In this document: positions 50,082-58,679 of the stretch, piece after piece
Layout: each line of letters opens with the position of its first letter
Position numbering within the stretch: the stretch's first letter is position 1
DNA from: Prosthecodimorpha hirschii
GTDB taxonomy: Bacteria > Pseudomonadota > Alphaproteobacteria > Rhizobiales > Ancalomicrobiaceae
Assembly (NCBI RefSeq): GCF_001305515.1
Contig: NZ_LJYW01000001.1
Span: 3,166,734-3,230,733 of the forward strand
Direction: 5' to 3'
DNA length: 64,000 nt
Notes under the pieces: model-generated
What the model saw: the letters and a program-made list of their open reading frames with translations, nothing else
Databases searched by the model: none
Told to the model about the DNA's origin: nothing
Made by a program: the position numbers and the translations under genes

Positions 50082-52331
50082 ATGGAACAGCGCATCCCCT
50101 TCCAGCAGCGGCAGGGCGTGCCGCCGGTCGATCTGAACGCCCTGCAGGAGGCCGTGCGTGTCTCCGTCGATGCCGTCGTCGCCAACCTGCTGGTCCGCGC
50201 GGTCTACTACAAGGGCCTCGCGGTCACGAAGGTCTCGGCCAACGAGGCGCAGGTCGGCACAGGCCGCTTCTTCACGGCCGGCCAAGCCTACCGGCTCGAT
50301 ACGGCCCTGTCTTTGAACCTTGCCCCGCACCTGCCGGCCGGTGCCAACCGCAAGATCATCGCCATCGTGGCGAGCGGTGCGGAGGTGACGACCGAGAGCG
50401 ACCCGCGCCGCTTCCTGACCGACGCCACCACCCGTGCCTCGGTCGCCAACACGGTCGCGACCCGCGTCACCCGCAAAGTGCAGATCGGCATCGTCGAGGG
50501 CGCCGAGAGCCTCGCACCGCTGCCCCCGACGGTCGCAGTCGACTATGCCCTCTTGGCGCTCATCACCCTGTCGTCGACCGGTATCGTCGACGCCCCCGTC
50601 CAGCAAACCTCCCAGATTGCCCCGAACCTGCAGGATGCGGTCGCGGCCATCACGGTGCTGCAGGCGCAGCAGGCTCTGCAGGCCGGCCTCATCGCGACGC
50701 TGCGCACCGATCTCGCCGGTCTCGCCCGCACCGTCTCGGGCCTTGCCGGTCAGAGCGATGTCGACCGGATCGAGCAGGCCCTGCTCATCATCCGCGAGAA
50801 GTTGGAGATCCCCGACGACGCCTCGGCCTGGGGCTATGACAGTTTTGCCACCGAGGACGAAAGCGACACCACCCACGGCGCCTACAATGCGCGGGTCGCG
50901 GCCGGCCTGCACCTGCCCGCGCCCGCTCCAACGTCCCAGATCATGACCCTGCTCAATCCGGTCGACAGCCGCGTCAAGGTCGGCGCCAACGGCGTCATGC
51001 TGCCGGCCTGGACCGAGATGACGCGGCTGGAGGTCGCCAGCGAGAAGCAGAAGCTCGCGCTCGCCACCTATCCGGTGGTGACCCGGACCCAGACGAAGCA
51101 GACCCAGTCGATCGCGTTCAAGTGGTGGAAGACCCGCCACGGCGGCCTCGCCGACACCATCGCCAAGACCCAAGGTATGGTCCGCCTGCTCGACCCGGCG
51201 ACCGATACCTGGTTCGAGATCGACATCCGCCGCTACCGCTGGCGCAAGCTCAAGAACACCCAGTGGGGTCTCTGGATCACGATCGAGGATTTTGACGGCT
51301 ATTGGGACCATGGCGAGACGACCACCTCCGTCTCCGGCGCCACCATCGCCCAAACCGTCCTCAACGCCCAGGCCGGCTGGCTGACCGCGGTCGGCATCAA
51401 CATCGCCGAACTCGCCACCAGCGGCGACCTGCGTGTGAGCTTAAGCGGCTGTCGCGAGGACGGCACACCGGACCTCACCCGGACGCTGGAGACCGTGACG
51501 GTCGCCTATGCGGCTCTGACGCTCGGCTGGAACCGGATCGTGCTGCCGCCGGCCCATCTGGCCCGAGGTGTCCGCTATGCCGTCGTGCTGCAATCGGCGG
51601 GGGCCCACAAGGTCTGGGCGTCGGACGTGAACGAACTCACCAACGGCACGGCCTTCACGGCGACCGACGATGTCTACTGGTCGGGCATTCTGGCCGCCGA
51701 CCTCAATCTGCGCCTCGTCTTCGCGACCTTCCCCCAGCAGTTGACCATCGTGGAACTGACCTCGATCGCCCGGGCGGGCGGCATCGACGCGATGGACTTC
51801 ACCGCCACCGCCATCTGGCCCGACGCGGTCGACTTCGACGTGCAGGCGCAGATCGCCGGCGTCTGGCGCTCCATCGGAGCCGAGGATGCTGCCCTCTTCG
51901 CCGGCAGTCCGAACCTCGTGCCCCTGCGCATGCTTTGGAACGCCACCAAGGACGATGCGGTCGGCATCGTGCTCGCCAAGAGCAGGGTCACGGCCACCAA
52001 GGCCGCGCTGTTCGGCGTCCACATCTCGACCGCCAGAACCCTTGCCGCCGGCACCACGCCGGCCGTGACGGTCCGCCAGGTCCTCGACGGCTACGACGAT
52101 GCCCAGCACGGTCACGCCGTCAAGCTCCTGCACGGGGCCGGCTATGGCACGACCAAGACCGCCGCGGCGCAGAGCTTCACGACACGCTCGGACGGCCGCA
52201 TCGACTATGTCGCGAGCTTCGATTTTTCCGCGGGCGAGATCGCCAGCTACAAGATCCGCACCGAGATGACGATCAGCGATCCGGCGGTCGAGTACCGCGT
52301 CGCTGAGCGGTGGGATCACGCCGCGGCCTGA
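50082..52331 (+). CDS. large tail-associated structural protein
   Basis: A 749-aa protein starting MEQRIPFQQRQGVPPVDLNALQEAVRVSVDAVV, with an early YYKGLAVTKVSANEAQVGTGRFFTAGQAYRLD domain. A helical region near residues 195-245 (AAITVLQAQQALQAGLIATLRTDLAGL) follows. Two beta-rich regions resemble carbohydrate-binding-like folds (GWNRIVLPPAHLARGVRYAVVLQS; TEMTISDPAVEYRVAERW at the end). Position after I suggests a fibre or baseplate hub; exact role unknown. An in-frame TTG lies 9 bases upstream. Confidence 0.75.
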   Translation: MEQRIPFQQRQGVPPVDLNALQEAVRVSVDAVVANLLVRAVYYKGLAVTKVSANEAQVGTGRFFTAGQAYRLDTALSLNLAPHLPAGANRKIIAIVASGAEVTTESDPRRFLTDATTRASVANTVATRVTRKVQIGIVEGAESLAPLPPTVAVDYALLALITLSSTGIVDAPVQQTSQIAPNLQDAVAAITVLQAQQALQAGLIATLRTDLAGLARTVSGLAGQSDVDRIEQALLIIREKLEIPDDASAWGYDSFATEDESDTTHGAYNARVAAGLHLPAPAPTSQIMTLLNPVDSRVKVGANGVMLPAWTEMTRLEVASEKQKLALATYPVVTRTQTKQTQSIAFKWWKTRHGGLADTIAKTQGMVRLLDPATDTWFEIDIRRYRWRKLKNTQWGLWITIEDFDGYWDHGETTTSVSGATIAQTVLNAQAGWLTAVGINIAELATSGDLRVSLSGCREDGTPDLTRTLETVTVAYAALTLGWNRIVLPPAHLARGVRYAVVLQSAGAHKVWASDVNELTNGTAFTATDDVYWSGILAADLNLRLVFATFPQQLTIVELTSIARAGGIDAMDFTATAIWPDAVDFDVQAQIAGVWRSIGAEDAALFAGSPNLVPLRMLWNATKDDAVGIVLAKSRVTATKAALFGVHISTARTLAAGTTPAVTVRQVLDGYDDAQHGHAVKLLHGAGYGTTKTAAAQSFTTRSDGRIDYVASFDFSAGEIASYKIRTEMTISDPAVEYRVAERWDHAAA

Positions 52332-52441
52332 TCCCCGCTGATCGTTTTCACACAAGGTGCTGATGGCGGCGCTTCAGCCAAGCGGGTCTCCGGTTAGGAG
52401 AAGCCCGACCGTCACCATATCGCGGTACTGGAGATATCCTC

Positions 52442-52651
52442 ATGGCCCGCAGGTCCACTACGACGGCGCCGGCTGCGGCGCCGGCGGCAGCGTCCCCGCG
52501 CTTCGATCCGCAAGCGCACTATCGCGTCCGCTTTGCCGAGCCGGTCCGGGTCGGCGCTCTGACGATCCGCGCCGGCGCGCCGGCCATCGTGCTGGGCTCC
52601 GCTCTCGAGCGCCATCCGGACGACGCCATCCTGGCGGCGGAGCGGCTCTGA
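52442..52651 (+). CDS. small phage tail-region protein
   Basis: A 69-aa protein with an Ala/Pro/Thr-rich N-terminus and a compact C-terminal half (HYRVRFAEPVRVGALTIRAGAPAIVLGSALERHPDDAI). Genes of this type often precede the fibre gene in these prophages. GGAG lies upstream. Function unknown. Confidence 0.7.
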   Translation: MARRSTTTAPAAAPAAASPRFDPQAHYRVRFAEPVRVGALTIRAGAPAIVLGSALERHPDDAILAAERL

Positions 52652-52652
52652 C

Positions 52653-55490
52653 ATGGCCGATCGCTGGTCTCAGTATCGTGCCGCGATCGACGGGGCGGCG
52701 CGCGGCGACGGGCTGTCGCCGGAGGACCTGCTCACCTTCCTGGCCCGCGACCTGAACGATCGCCTGACCGACCAGGAAGGCCGGGTTCTCAGCCTGGAGG
52801 CGATCAAGGCGACCATCCTGGAGACGGTGCTTGCCTACAATCAGGTGAAGCTCACCGATGCCTTCGATCGTCTGCGCGTCCTGACCGATGTCGGCCTTCT
52901 GTTCGAGGCCACGTCGACCACGGTTGCCGAGGTGGCAATCGGAACCCTGACCCTGGTCGTCGCCGAGGCCGACCGTGCTCGCTTTACGCCCGCAGGCTTC
53001 GTCGGCGTGATGAAGACCGGTGACCCCTCGATCTTCATGGCCGGCCAGCGGGTCGCCTACGATCGCGCCGCGGGCCTCATGACGATTGAGGTCGATCGCC
53101 TGACCGGCTCCGGCACCCATGCCGACTGGACCATCATCGCCGTCTCGGGCACCGACTATGCGGCGGCGGCCCAGGAGGCGGCCGGATCGGCGGCAGCCGC
53201 GGAGGTCACGCGAGCCGAGGCGGAGGCGGCCCGCGACGAGGCGCAGGGCCATGCCGACAATGCCTCGATCGCGCGCGCAGGTGCGGAAGCCGCTCGATCG
53301 GATGCTGAGGCTGCGGCGACAGGTGCCGCGTCATCCGAAGCGATTGCCGACGCGCATCTGGCGGCCCTGCTCGACCTCGCCCAGCATGTCCTGCCACCGG
53401 GGTCGGCAAACCCCACGACGAAGCCGAATGGCGCTCCGGTCGAGGAAGGCGACTTCTACTGGAACACATCCGCCAAGGAGCTGCGCCGGTTCGACGGATT
53501 GGCCTGGGGCGTCGCCTATGTGCCCGCGACCTCGGCGGTCTCATCCTTCAACGGCCGCACCGGTGGCGTGGCGCCCGCCGACGGCGACTATGCCGGATCC
53601 CAGGTCGTCGTCAGTCCGAGCATTCTCGGTCAGACCCGCGTTCAGGCTGTCCTGGCGGCCATGGCCGCAGCGGTGGCCGCCAAGCTCGACACCGCTGTCC
53701 TGTCGGGCTTCATGCTCGGCCTTCTCGACGATGCGGACGCAGCCGCAGCGCGCACGACGCTCGGGGCTGCGGCGACGAGCCACGAGCACGCCTGGACGAC
53801 GCTGACCTCGGGCGTGCCGGGCACGATCGCGGCGCTGGCTGGCGGCACGGCCGCAGCCGACAGGGTCTGGTACTACACCGGGCCGGCCTCCGGCGCCTTC
53901 ATGACCGTCTCGGCCTTCGCGCGCACGATCCTCGACGATGCCGATGGAGCAGCGATTCTCACCACCATCGGCGCCGCCGCTGCCGGCCACGGCCATGCCC
54001 ATGCGGTCCCCGGCGGCGCCTCGGGCTTCCTGTCGGGGACCGACAAGACCAAGCTCGACGGCATCGAGGTCGGCGCCAACGCCTACACGCATCCGACCGG
54101 CGACGGCGCGCGGCATGTACCCGCCAATGGGACGACGAATGCCGGCAAGGTTCTGAAGGCGTCCGGTACCGCCGGGGCCTACAGCTGGGACTGGGTCATC
54201 TGGTCGGAGTTGACCGGTGTCCCGGCCGCCCTGTCCGCCATCGGAACTCTGACCGCAGCGGCCGATCGTCTGGCCTATTACGATGGCGCGAGCACAGCGG
54301 CCTTGACGCCGCTGACCGCTTTCGGCCGCAGTCTAATCGACGACGTGGACGCGGCCACGGCCCGCACGACGCTCGGGGCGGCCGCGTCCTCCCATGCCCA
54401 TGCCGACGCCACGGCCGCCACCGCCGGTTTCCTTTCCACGGCCGACAAGACCAAGCTCGACGGCATTGCCGCCAACGCGAACGCCTATTTGCATCCGAGC
54501 GGCGATGGCAATCGCCACGTCCCGGCGACTGGCACGACCAACAGCGGCAAGGTCCTGAAGGCCGGCGCCACCGCCGCATCCGAGGCCTGGGGCGATGTCG
54601 CCTGGACCGAGGTCACGTCGAAGCCCACCATCATCCAGGCGATCGCTGGCCTGACCCCGGCGGCCGACCGCCTGGCCTATCTGACCGGGATCGGAGCCGG
54701 TTCGGCCGCGCTGACGCCGTTCACGGCTTTCGCGCGCAGCCTCCTTGATGACGGCGACGCCGCCACAGCACGCACCACCCTCGGCATCAGTTCAGCCCTC
54801 GACGTCCAGCTTTTCACCACGAGCGGCACCTGGACCAAGCCGTCAGGCAAGTCCGACGATACGCCCGTCCTTGCGCGTGGCTGGGGTGGTGGCGGGTCCG
54901 GCGCGCGCTCGAGCGGCACCGCCCAGGATCGCAGCGGCGGGGGTGGCGGCGCCTTCAACTGGGTCTGGCTTCGCCTCGGCGATCTCCCCGCTACCGTGCC
55001 GGTCACGATCGCGGCCGGCGGAGGCCCGAGAACCAGCAACCAGGCCGGCCAGGCCGGCGGCGACAGCACCTTCGGGACCTTCCTCACCTGCCACGGCGGC
55101 GCCGGCGGCACGCAGACCGGCTCGAACTCTCCCGGGGGCGGCGGTGGTGGCGTCCGCGGGGCTGCGTCCGGTGCCACGGGCGGCCTCGGCACTGGGGCTT
55201 CCGGCGATACCCTGTTCGGTGGTGCCACCGGCGCCTCCGGCCATGGCGCCGCCTCGCACTTCGGCGGCGGCGCCGGGGCCGGCGCCGAGAACGACCGCAA
55301 TGGCGGCAACAGCGAATGGGGCGGCGCCGGCGGCTCCGCCCGCTCCGGCCTCGGTGGGGTCTCGAAGTTCGGCGGCAATGGCGGCTCGTCCACCGCGAAG
55401 GACGGTATCGCCCCGGGCGGCGGTGGCGCCGGCGACAGCACGACCTCCGGAGCCGGTGCCCGGGGCGAGATCCACGTCATCGTGTTCTGA
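52653..55490 (+). CDS. tail fibre with repeat shaft and polyglycine-rich tip
   Basis: A 945-aa receptor-binding fibre. After an N-terminal attachment region there is a coiled Ala/Glu-rich stretch (about residues 168-235) and FNGRTGGVAPADGDY. A shaft of repeats built on LLDDADAAAARTTLG (four copies) and FLSGTDKTKLDGI...HPTGDGARHVPA (two copies) follows. The last 200 residues (from about 742) are extremely Gly-rich, with GWGGGGSG, SPGGGGGGVRGAASG and GGNGGSS. They end in GEIHVIVF, as in polyglycine-II adhesin tips of phage fibres. Host binding is inferred. Confidence 0.87.
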   Translation: MADRWSQYRAAIDGAARGDGLSPEDLLTFLARDLNDRLTDQEGRVLSLEAIKATILETVLAYNQVKLTDAFDRLRVLTDVGLLFEATSTTVAEVAIGTLTLVVAEADRARFTPAGFVGVMKTGDPSIFMAGQRVAYDRAAGLMTIEVDRLTGSGTHADWTIIAVSGTDYAAAAQEAAGSAAAAEVTRAEAEAARDEAQGHADNASIARAGAEAARSDAEAAATGAASSEAIADAHLAALLDLAQHVLPPGSANPTTKPNGAPVEEGDFYWNTSAKELRRFDGLAWGVAYVPATSAVSSFNGRTGGVAPADGDYAGSQVVVSPSILGQTRVQAVLAAMAAAVAAKLDTAVLSGFMLGLLDDADAAAARTTLGAAATSHEHAWTTLTSGVPGTIAALAGGTAAADRVWYYTGPASGAFMTVSAFARTILDDADGAAILTTIGAAAAGHGHAHAVPGGASGFLSGTDKTKLDGIEVGANAYTHPTGDGARHVPANGTTNAGKVLKASGTAGAYSWDWVIWSELTGVPAALSAIGTLTAAADRLAYYDGASTAALTPLTAFGRSLIDDVDAATARTTLGAAASSHAHADATAATAGFLSTADKTKLDGIAANANAYLHPSGDGNRHVPATGTTNSGKVLKAGATAASEAWGDVAWTEVTSKPTIIQAIAGLTPAADRLAYLTGIGAGSAALTPFTAFARSLLDDGDAATARTTLGISSALDVQLFTTSGTWTKPSGKSDDTPVLARGWGGGGSGARSSGTAQDRSGGGGGAFNWVWLRLGDLPATVPVTIAAGGGPRTSNQAGQAGGDSTFGTFLTCHGGAGGTQTGSNSPGGGGGGVRGAASGATGGLGTGASGDTLFGGATGASGHGAASHFGGGAGAGAENDRNGGNSEWGGAGGSARSGLGGVSKFGGNGGSSTAKDGIAPGGGGAGDSTTSGAGARGEIHVIVF

Positions 55491-55514
55491 AGCCTGTTGC
55501 GAGGAGGCCGGCCC

Positions 55515-55967
55515 ATGCCACGCTACCACGTCGTCGAAGCCGGCCGGGTCGTGAACACGATCCTGGCCGACGGCCCGAACAGCCTGCCGGGCGCCTTGCT
55601 CGTGCTGGACAACGGCACGGCCGAGATCGGCTGGGTCTATGACGATGGGGTGTTTTCGCCACCGTCTCCAACGCCCGGTCCCGTCCCTGCGGTCGTCTCA
55701 GATCGGCAGTTTTTCCACGCTCTCGCGATCTCCAGCCTCATCACTGAGGCCGAGGCTCTCGCGGCGGTGCGCACCGGCGACATTCCTACCGCCCTGCAGG
55801 TCGTCATCGACGCGCTTCCAGAGCCCGAGCGCTTTCCGGCCACCATGCTGGTCAGCGGTGCCGTTGAGTTCCGCCGCGATCACCTGCTGGTCGAGGCCGT
55901 CCGGCTTGCCCGCGGCATGACGGTGTCCGAGGTCGACGACCTGTTTCGTCTCGCCGGCGGCCTGTAG
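55515..55967 (+). CDS. fibre-associated protein, possible tail fibre assembly chaperone
   Basis: A 150-aa protein starting MPRYHVVEAGRVVNTILADGPNSLPGALLVLDNGTAEIGWVYDDGVFSPP, the kind of N-terminus seen in fibre assembly (Tfa-like) and short fibre-linked proteins. The second half is helical (RQFFHALAISSLITEAEALAAVRTGDIPTALQVVIDAL). It follows the fibre gene directly with a GAGGAGG site. Exact role uncertain. Confidence 0.7.
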   Translation: MPRYHVVEAGRVVNTILADGPNSLPGALLVLDNGTAEIGWVYDDGVFSPPSPTPGPVPAVVSDRQFFHALAISSLITEAEALAAVRTGDIPTALQVVIDALPEPERFPATMLVSGAVEFRRDHLLVEAVRLARGMTVSEVDDLFRLAGGL

Positions 55968-56049
55968 CGCGGCACCGTGTCCGAATCCCAGCCTTCCTCG
56001 CCCGCCCGGTTTAGCCGCGGCGGGCTGCTTGTTTCGGAGAGATACCCCC

Positions 56050-57564
56050 ATGTCCGTGACCGTCGGCCTGTCCATCCAACGCGAGGCCAACGAGCCGGCG
56101 CCGCCATCCTATGCCGTTATGTCGGTCGCAGGCCTGATCGGTCCGTTCGAGAAAGCAGCAGCCACGTCGACCGAGGCCTTCGCAGCTCGCTTTCCGCTCG
56201 ACACCTGCGTCCGCTTCCAATCGACCGATGCCACCGCACGCATGATCGATCCCGACGGCGACATGGGCCGGGCCATCGGCCTGATCAATGCTCAACTCGG
56301 CCGCACCCAGACCGGGGCCCAGATCATCGTCGTGCGCACGGCCGAGGGGGACGATGACGATGCAACCATCGCCGGCATCGTCGGCAATGCCGCCGCCCGG
56401 TCCGGGATCCATGCCTTCAAGCGCGGCGGACCGGATGTCGGCGCCTACCCGCGCCTGATCCACATTCCGGGCGGCTGGGCCAGCCGGACTCAAGTCGGCG
56501 TCACCGGCTATGTCGTGACTGCGGCGGGTGCCGGCTATGATACGGTGCCGACGGCATCGCTGCCCGTTGGGGCCGGAGCCGGTACAGGCTTTGCCGCAAC
56601 TGTCACGCTGACCGCTGGCGCCGTCACCGGTCTTACCATCACGGATCCTGGTGAGGGCTTCATGCCCGGCACCTATCCGCTCACGCTGACCGGCGGCACG
56701 CCCGAGACCCCGGCTGTCGTCACCGTCACTGTTGCGCGCATGGCCAACCCGATCGTCGCCGCCCTGCCGGCCGTGCTCAACGCATTCCTTGGCATCGCCT
56801 ACATCCAGGCGCCCGGCATCTCCGAGCAGGGTGACCTCGACTTCCGCGAACTCCATGCCTCCGAGCGCATCGGCATCGTCACGCCCGGCGTTCTGGTCAC
56901 GAACACGGCGGGCGACGTGGTCGCGACCGATCAGGCCGCAATCCAGATCGGCCTGCACATTCGCCGCGACTTCCAGGCCGACGGCCGGCCGTTCAACCCG
57001 ATCCTGAACCAGCCCGTCACCGGCATCGTCGCGCCGACTCGCGCCATCGAGTTCTCCTGGCTCGACGACAGCGTCGAGGCCCAACAGCTTCTCGCCCGCC
57101 AGATCGGCCCGCTCGTGCGCGGTGAAGCCGGCGACGACTTCGCCGCCGCCGAGGGGGGCTTCGTCTCCTTCGCGTTCGAGACCATCGGCTCCGAGCCGAT
57201 CTGGAGCCAGATGCATAAGGTGCGCGGGCGCGACTTCATCGAGCTCACCGTGATCCGCACCTTCCGCAGCTATTTTGGCCGCTTCCGGCTGACCCGCCAG
57301 ACGATCGAGACCATCGTCGACACGGTCGAGGACGTGCTCCGCATCGCGGAAGCCCGCGGTGAGATCCTCGGCTATGCCTGCCGCTTCGATCCGAACCTCA
57401 ACAACCCCTCGGACCTCAGGACCGGTCACATCTTCATCGAGGCCAAGTTCGAGGAGGCGCCCGTGTTCCGGAAGGCCACCCTGCTGTCGCGGCCCTACGT
57501 CCAGGCCATCGACGACCTCATCGCGGCCCTCTCCGGGCAGGCCGGCGTCCTGGTCGAGGGGTGA
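56050..57564 (+). CDS. contractile tail sheath protein FI
   Basis: A 504-aa sheath protein with the GpFI features: early VAGLIGPFEKAAATSTEAFAARFPLD, the long C-terminal domain with PTRAIEFSWLDDSVEAQQLLARQIGPLV, VRGRDFIELTVIRTFRSYFGRFRLTRQTIETIVDTVEDVL and FIEAKFEEAPVFRKATLLSRPYV. Residues about 150-231 form an extra Gly/Thr-rich beta domain (GYVVTAAGAGYDTVP ... GAVTGLTITDPGEGF) not needed for the sheath core and probably exposed on the surface. Confidence 0.93.
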   Translation: MSVTVGLSIQREANEPAPPSYAVMSVAGLIGPFEKAAATSTEAFAARFPLDTCVRFQSTDATARMIDPDGDMGRAIGLINAQLGRTQTGAQIIVVRTAEGDDDDATIAGIVGNAAARSGIHAFKRGGPDVGAYPRLIHIPGGWASRTQVGVTGYVVTAAGAGYDTVPTASLPVGAGAGTGFAATVTLTAGAVTGLTITDPGEGFMPGTYPLTLTGGTPETPAVVTVTVARMANPIVAALPAVLNAFLGIAYIQAPGISEQGDLDFRELHASERIGIVTPGVLVTNTAGDVVATDQAAIQIGLHIRRDFQADGRPFNPILNQPVTGIVAPTRAIEFSWLDDSVEAQQLLARQIGPLVRGEAGDDFAAAEGGFVSFAFETIGSEPIWSQMHKVRGRDFIELTVIRTFRSYFGRFRLTRQTIETIVDTVEDVLRIAEARGEILGYACRFDPNLNNPSDLRTGHIFIEAKFEEAPVFRKATLLSRPYVQAIDDLIAALSGQAGVLVEG

Positions 57565-57660
57565 TCATGATTCGTATTATATTTGTTCCAAAAATTCGCA
57601 ACCTTGAATTTATTTCAATCACGATTCGTTCAGAATTGGGATTGTTTGGAGATATCCCAA
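57565..57660. other. AT-rich spacer between sheath and tube genes
   Basis: About 95 bases of strongly AT-rich sequence (TATTATATTTGTTCC and CCTTGAATTTATTTC) in an otherwise GC-rich operon, ending in GGAG before the tube start. It may carry an internal promoter or an mRNA processing site. Confidence 0.45.
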
Positions 57661-58191
57661 ATGTCTGATGTCCTTCTTCTGGAGACCGCCAATGTCTTCA
57701 TCGGCAAGCACGACCCATCGAAGTCCAAGCATCTGGTCGTCCAGAACGCGACCCTTCCGGGCGTCGACTTCGTCACCGTCGAGCATCAGGCCGGTGGCGC
57801 GCCGATGGGCGTCAAGTGGAACATGGGCTCGATCAAGCCGCTCGAGCCGAAGTTCAAGCTCGCCGGCTTCGACCGCGAGGCCTATCGCGCCGCGGCCATC
57901 GGCTCCGGCCGCGTCGAGACCATCACCATGCGCGGCTCGATCCGGCGGAAGTCCGACGGCGCCGAACTGGAATGCGTCGCCAAGTTCCGCGGCTCGCTCG
58001 GCACCATGACGCCGGACGAGTTCGGGCCGTCGAAGGAGATGGGTCACGACCACATGCTCGCCGACGTGACCTACTACCGGCTCGTGATCGGCGGCGAGGA
58101 ATGGTTCCTGGTCGACTTCTTCCGCGCCGTCGTCCGCCGCTTCGGTATCGACGAGTGGGCGACGCGCCGACAGTATCTGGGGCTGGCGTGA
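57661..58191 (+). CDS. tail tube protein FII
   Basis: A 176-aa tube protein of the GpFII family: VLLLETANVFIGKHDPSKSKHLVVQNATLPGVDFVTVEHQAGGAPMGVKWNMG, PLEPKFKLAGFD, and the closing TYYRLVIGGEEWFLVDFFRAVVRRFGIDEWATRRQYLGL. It polymerises into the inner tube. Its stop overlaps the next ATG. Confidence 0.93.
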   Translation: MSDVLLLETANVFIGKHDPSKSKHLVVQNATLPGVDFVTVEHQAGGAPMGVKWNMGSIKPLEPKFKLAGFDREAYRAAAIGSGRVETITMRGSIRRKSDGAELECVAKFRGSLGTMTPDEFGPSKEMGHDHMLADVTYYRLVIGGEEWFLVDFFRAVVRRFGIDEWATRRQYLGLA

Positions 58192-58679
58192 TGGTGCTCC
58201 ATCCCGCCCCGCGGCATGAGCCGACCTACGACACGACAGCGCCGCGTATCAGCGTGGCTCTCGCCTACCCACTCCGGCTCGGCCGTCGCCGCATTGCGCA
58301 CATTGACCTGGTACCGCCGACACTCGACGATCTGGAGGCCTTGCGCGGTCTCGACGGCGTCGGCCCGCGCGAGATCCTGGCGGCGATGTCGGACCTCGAC
58401 CAAGACCAAGTCGGCCTCCTCCGCTGGCCCGATGTGGAGGCAGCGTTGGAAGCCGCCAGGGCCCTCCTGCCGCCCGATTTCCTGCCGGTCCCCAACAGTG
58501 CTCCGCTGATCGCAACCGACCCGGAAGCTAGTGTGGCCTCCGTGGCGTCGGAAGCAGCTCCGCGCATTCCCGCCAGCCCGACCGATCTCGACGACGACGA
58601 GACCGTTCTGCCCACGGCCCGCGCCGACCGCCTCGTCGACCTCGTCGGCGTCTCCATGGAGGGCATCGAGCATGGATGA
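58191..58679 (+). CDS. tail assembly chaperone E
   Basis: A 162-aa GpE-like protein: RISVALAYPLRLGRRRIAHIDLVPPTLDDLEALRGLDGVGPREILAAMSDLDQDQVGLLRWPDVEAALEAA is the TAC_7-type core. P2 makes E and E' by a -1 frameshift. Here no T-rich slippery run is visible, and one longer frame with an acidic C-terminal extension leads straight to the tape measure gene (ATGA overlap). The E' role may be in the extension or absent. Confidence 0.82.
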   Translation: MVLHPAPRHEPTYDTTAPRISVALAYPLRLGRRRIAHIDLVPPTLDDLEALRGLDGVGPREILAAMSDLDQDQVGLLRWPDVEAALEAARALLPPDFLPVPNSAPLIATDPEASVASVASEAAPRIPASPTDLDDDETVLPTARADRLVDLVGVSMEGIEHG

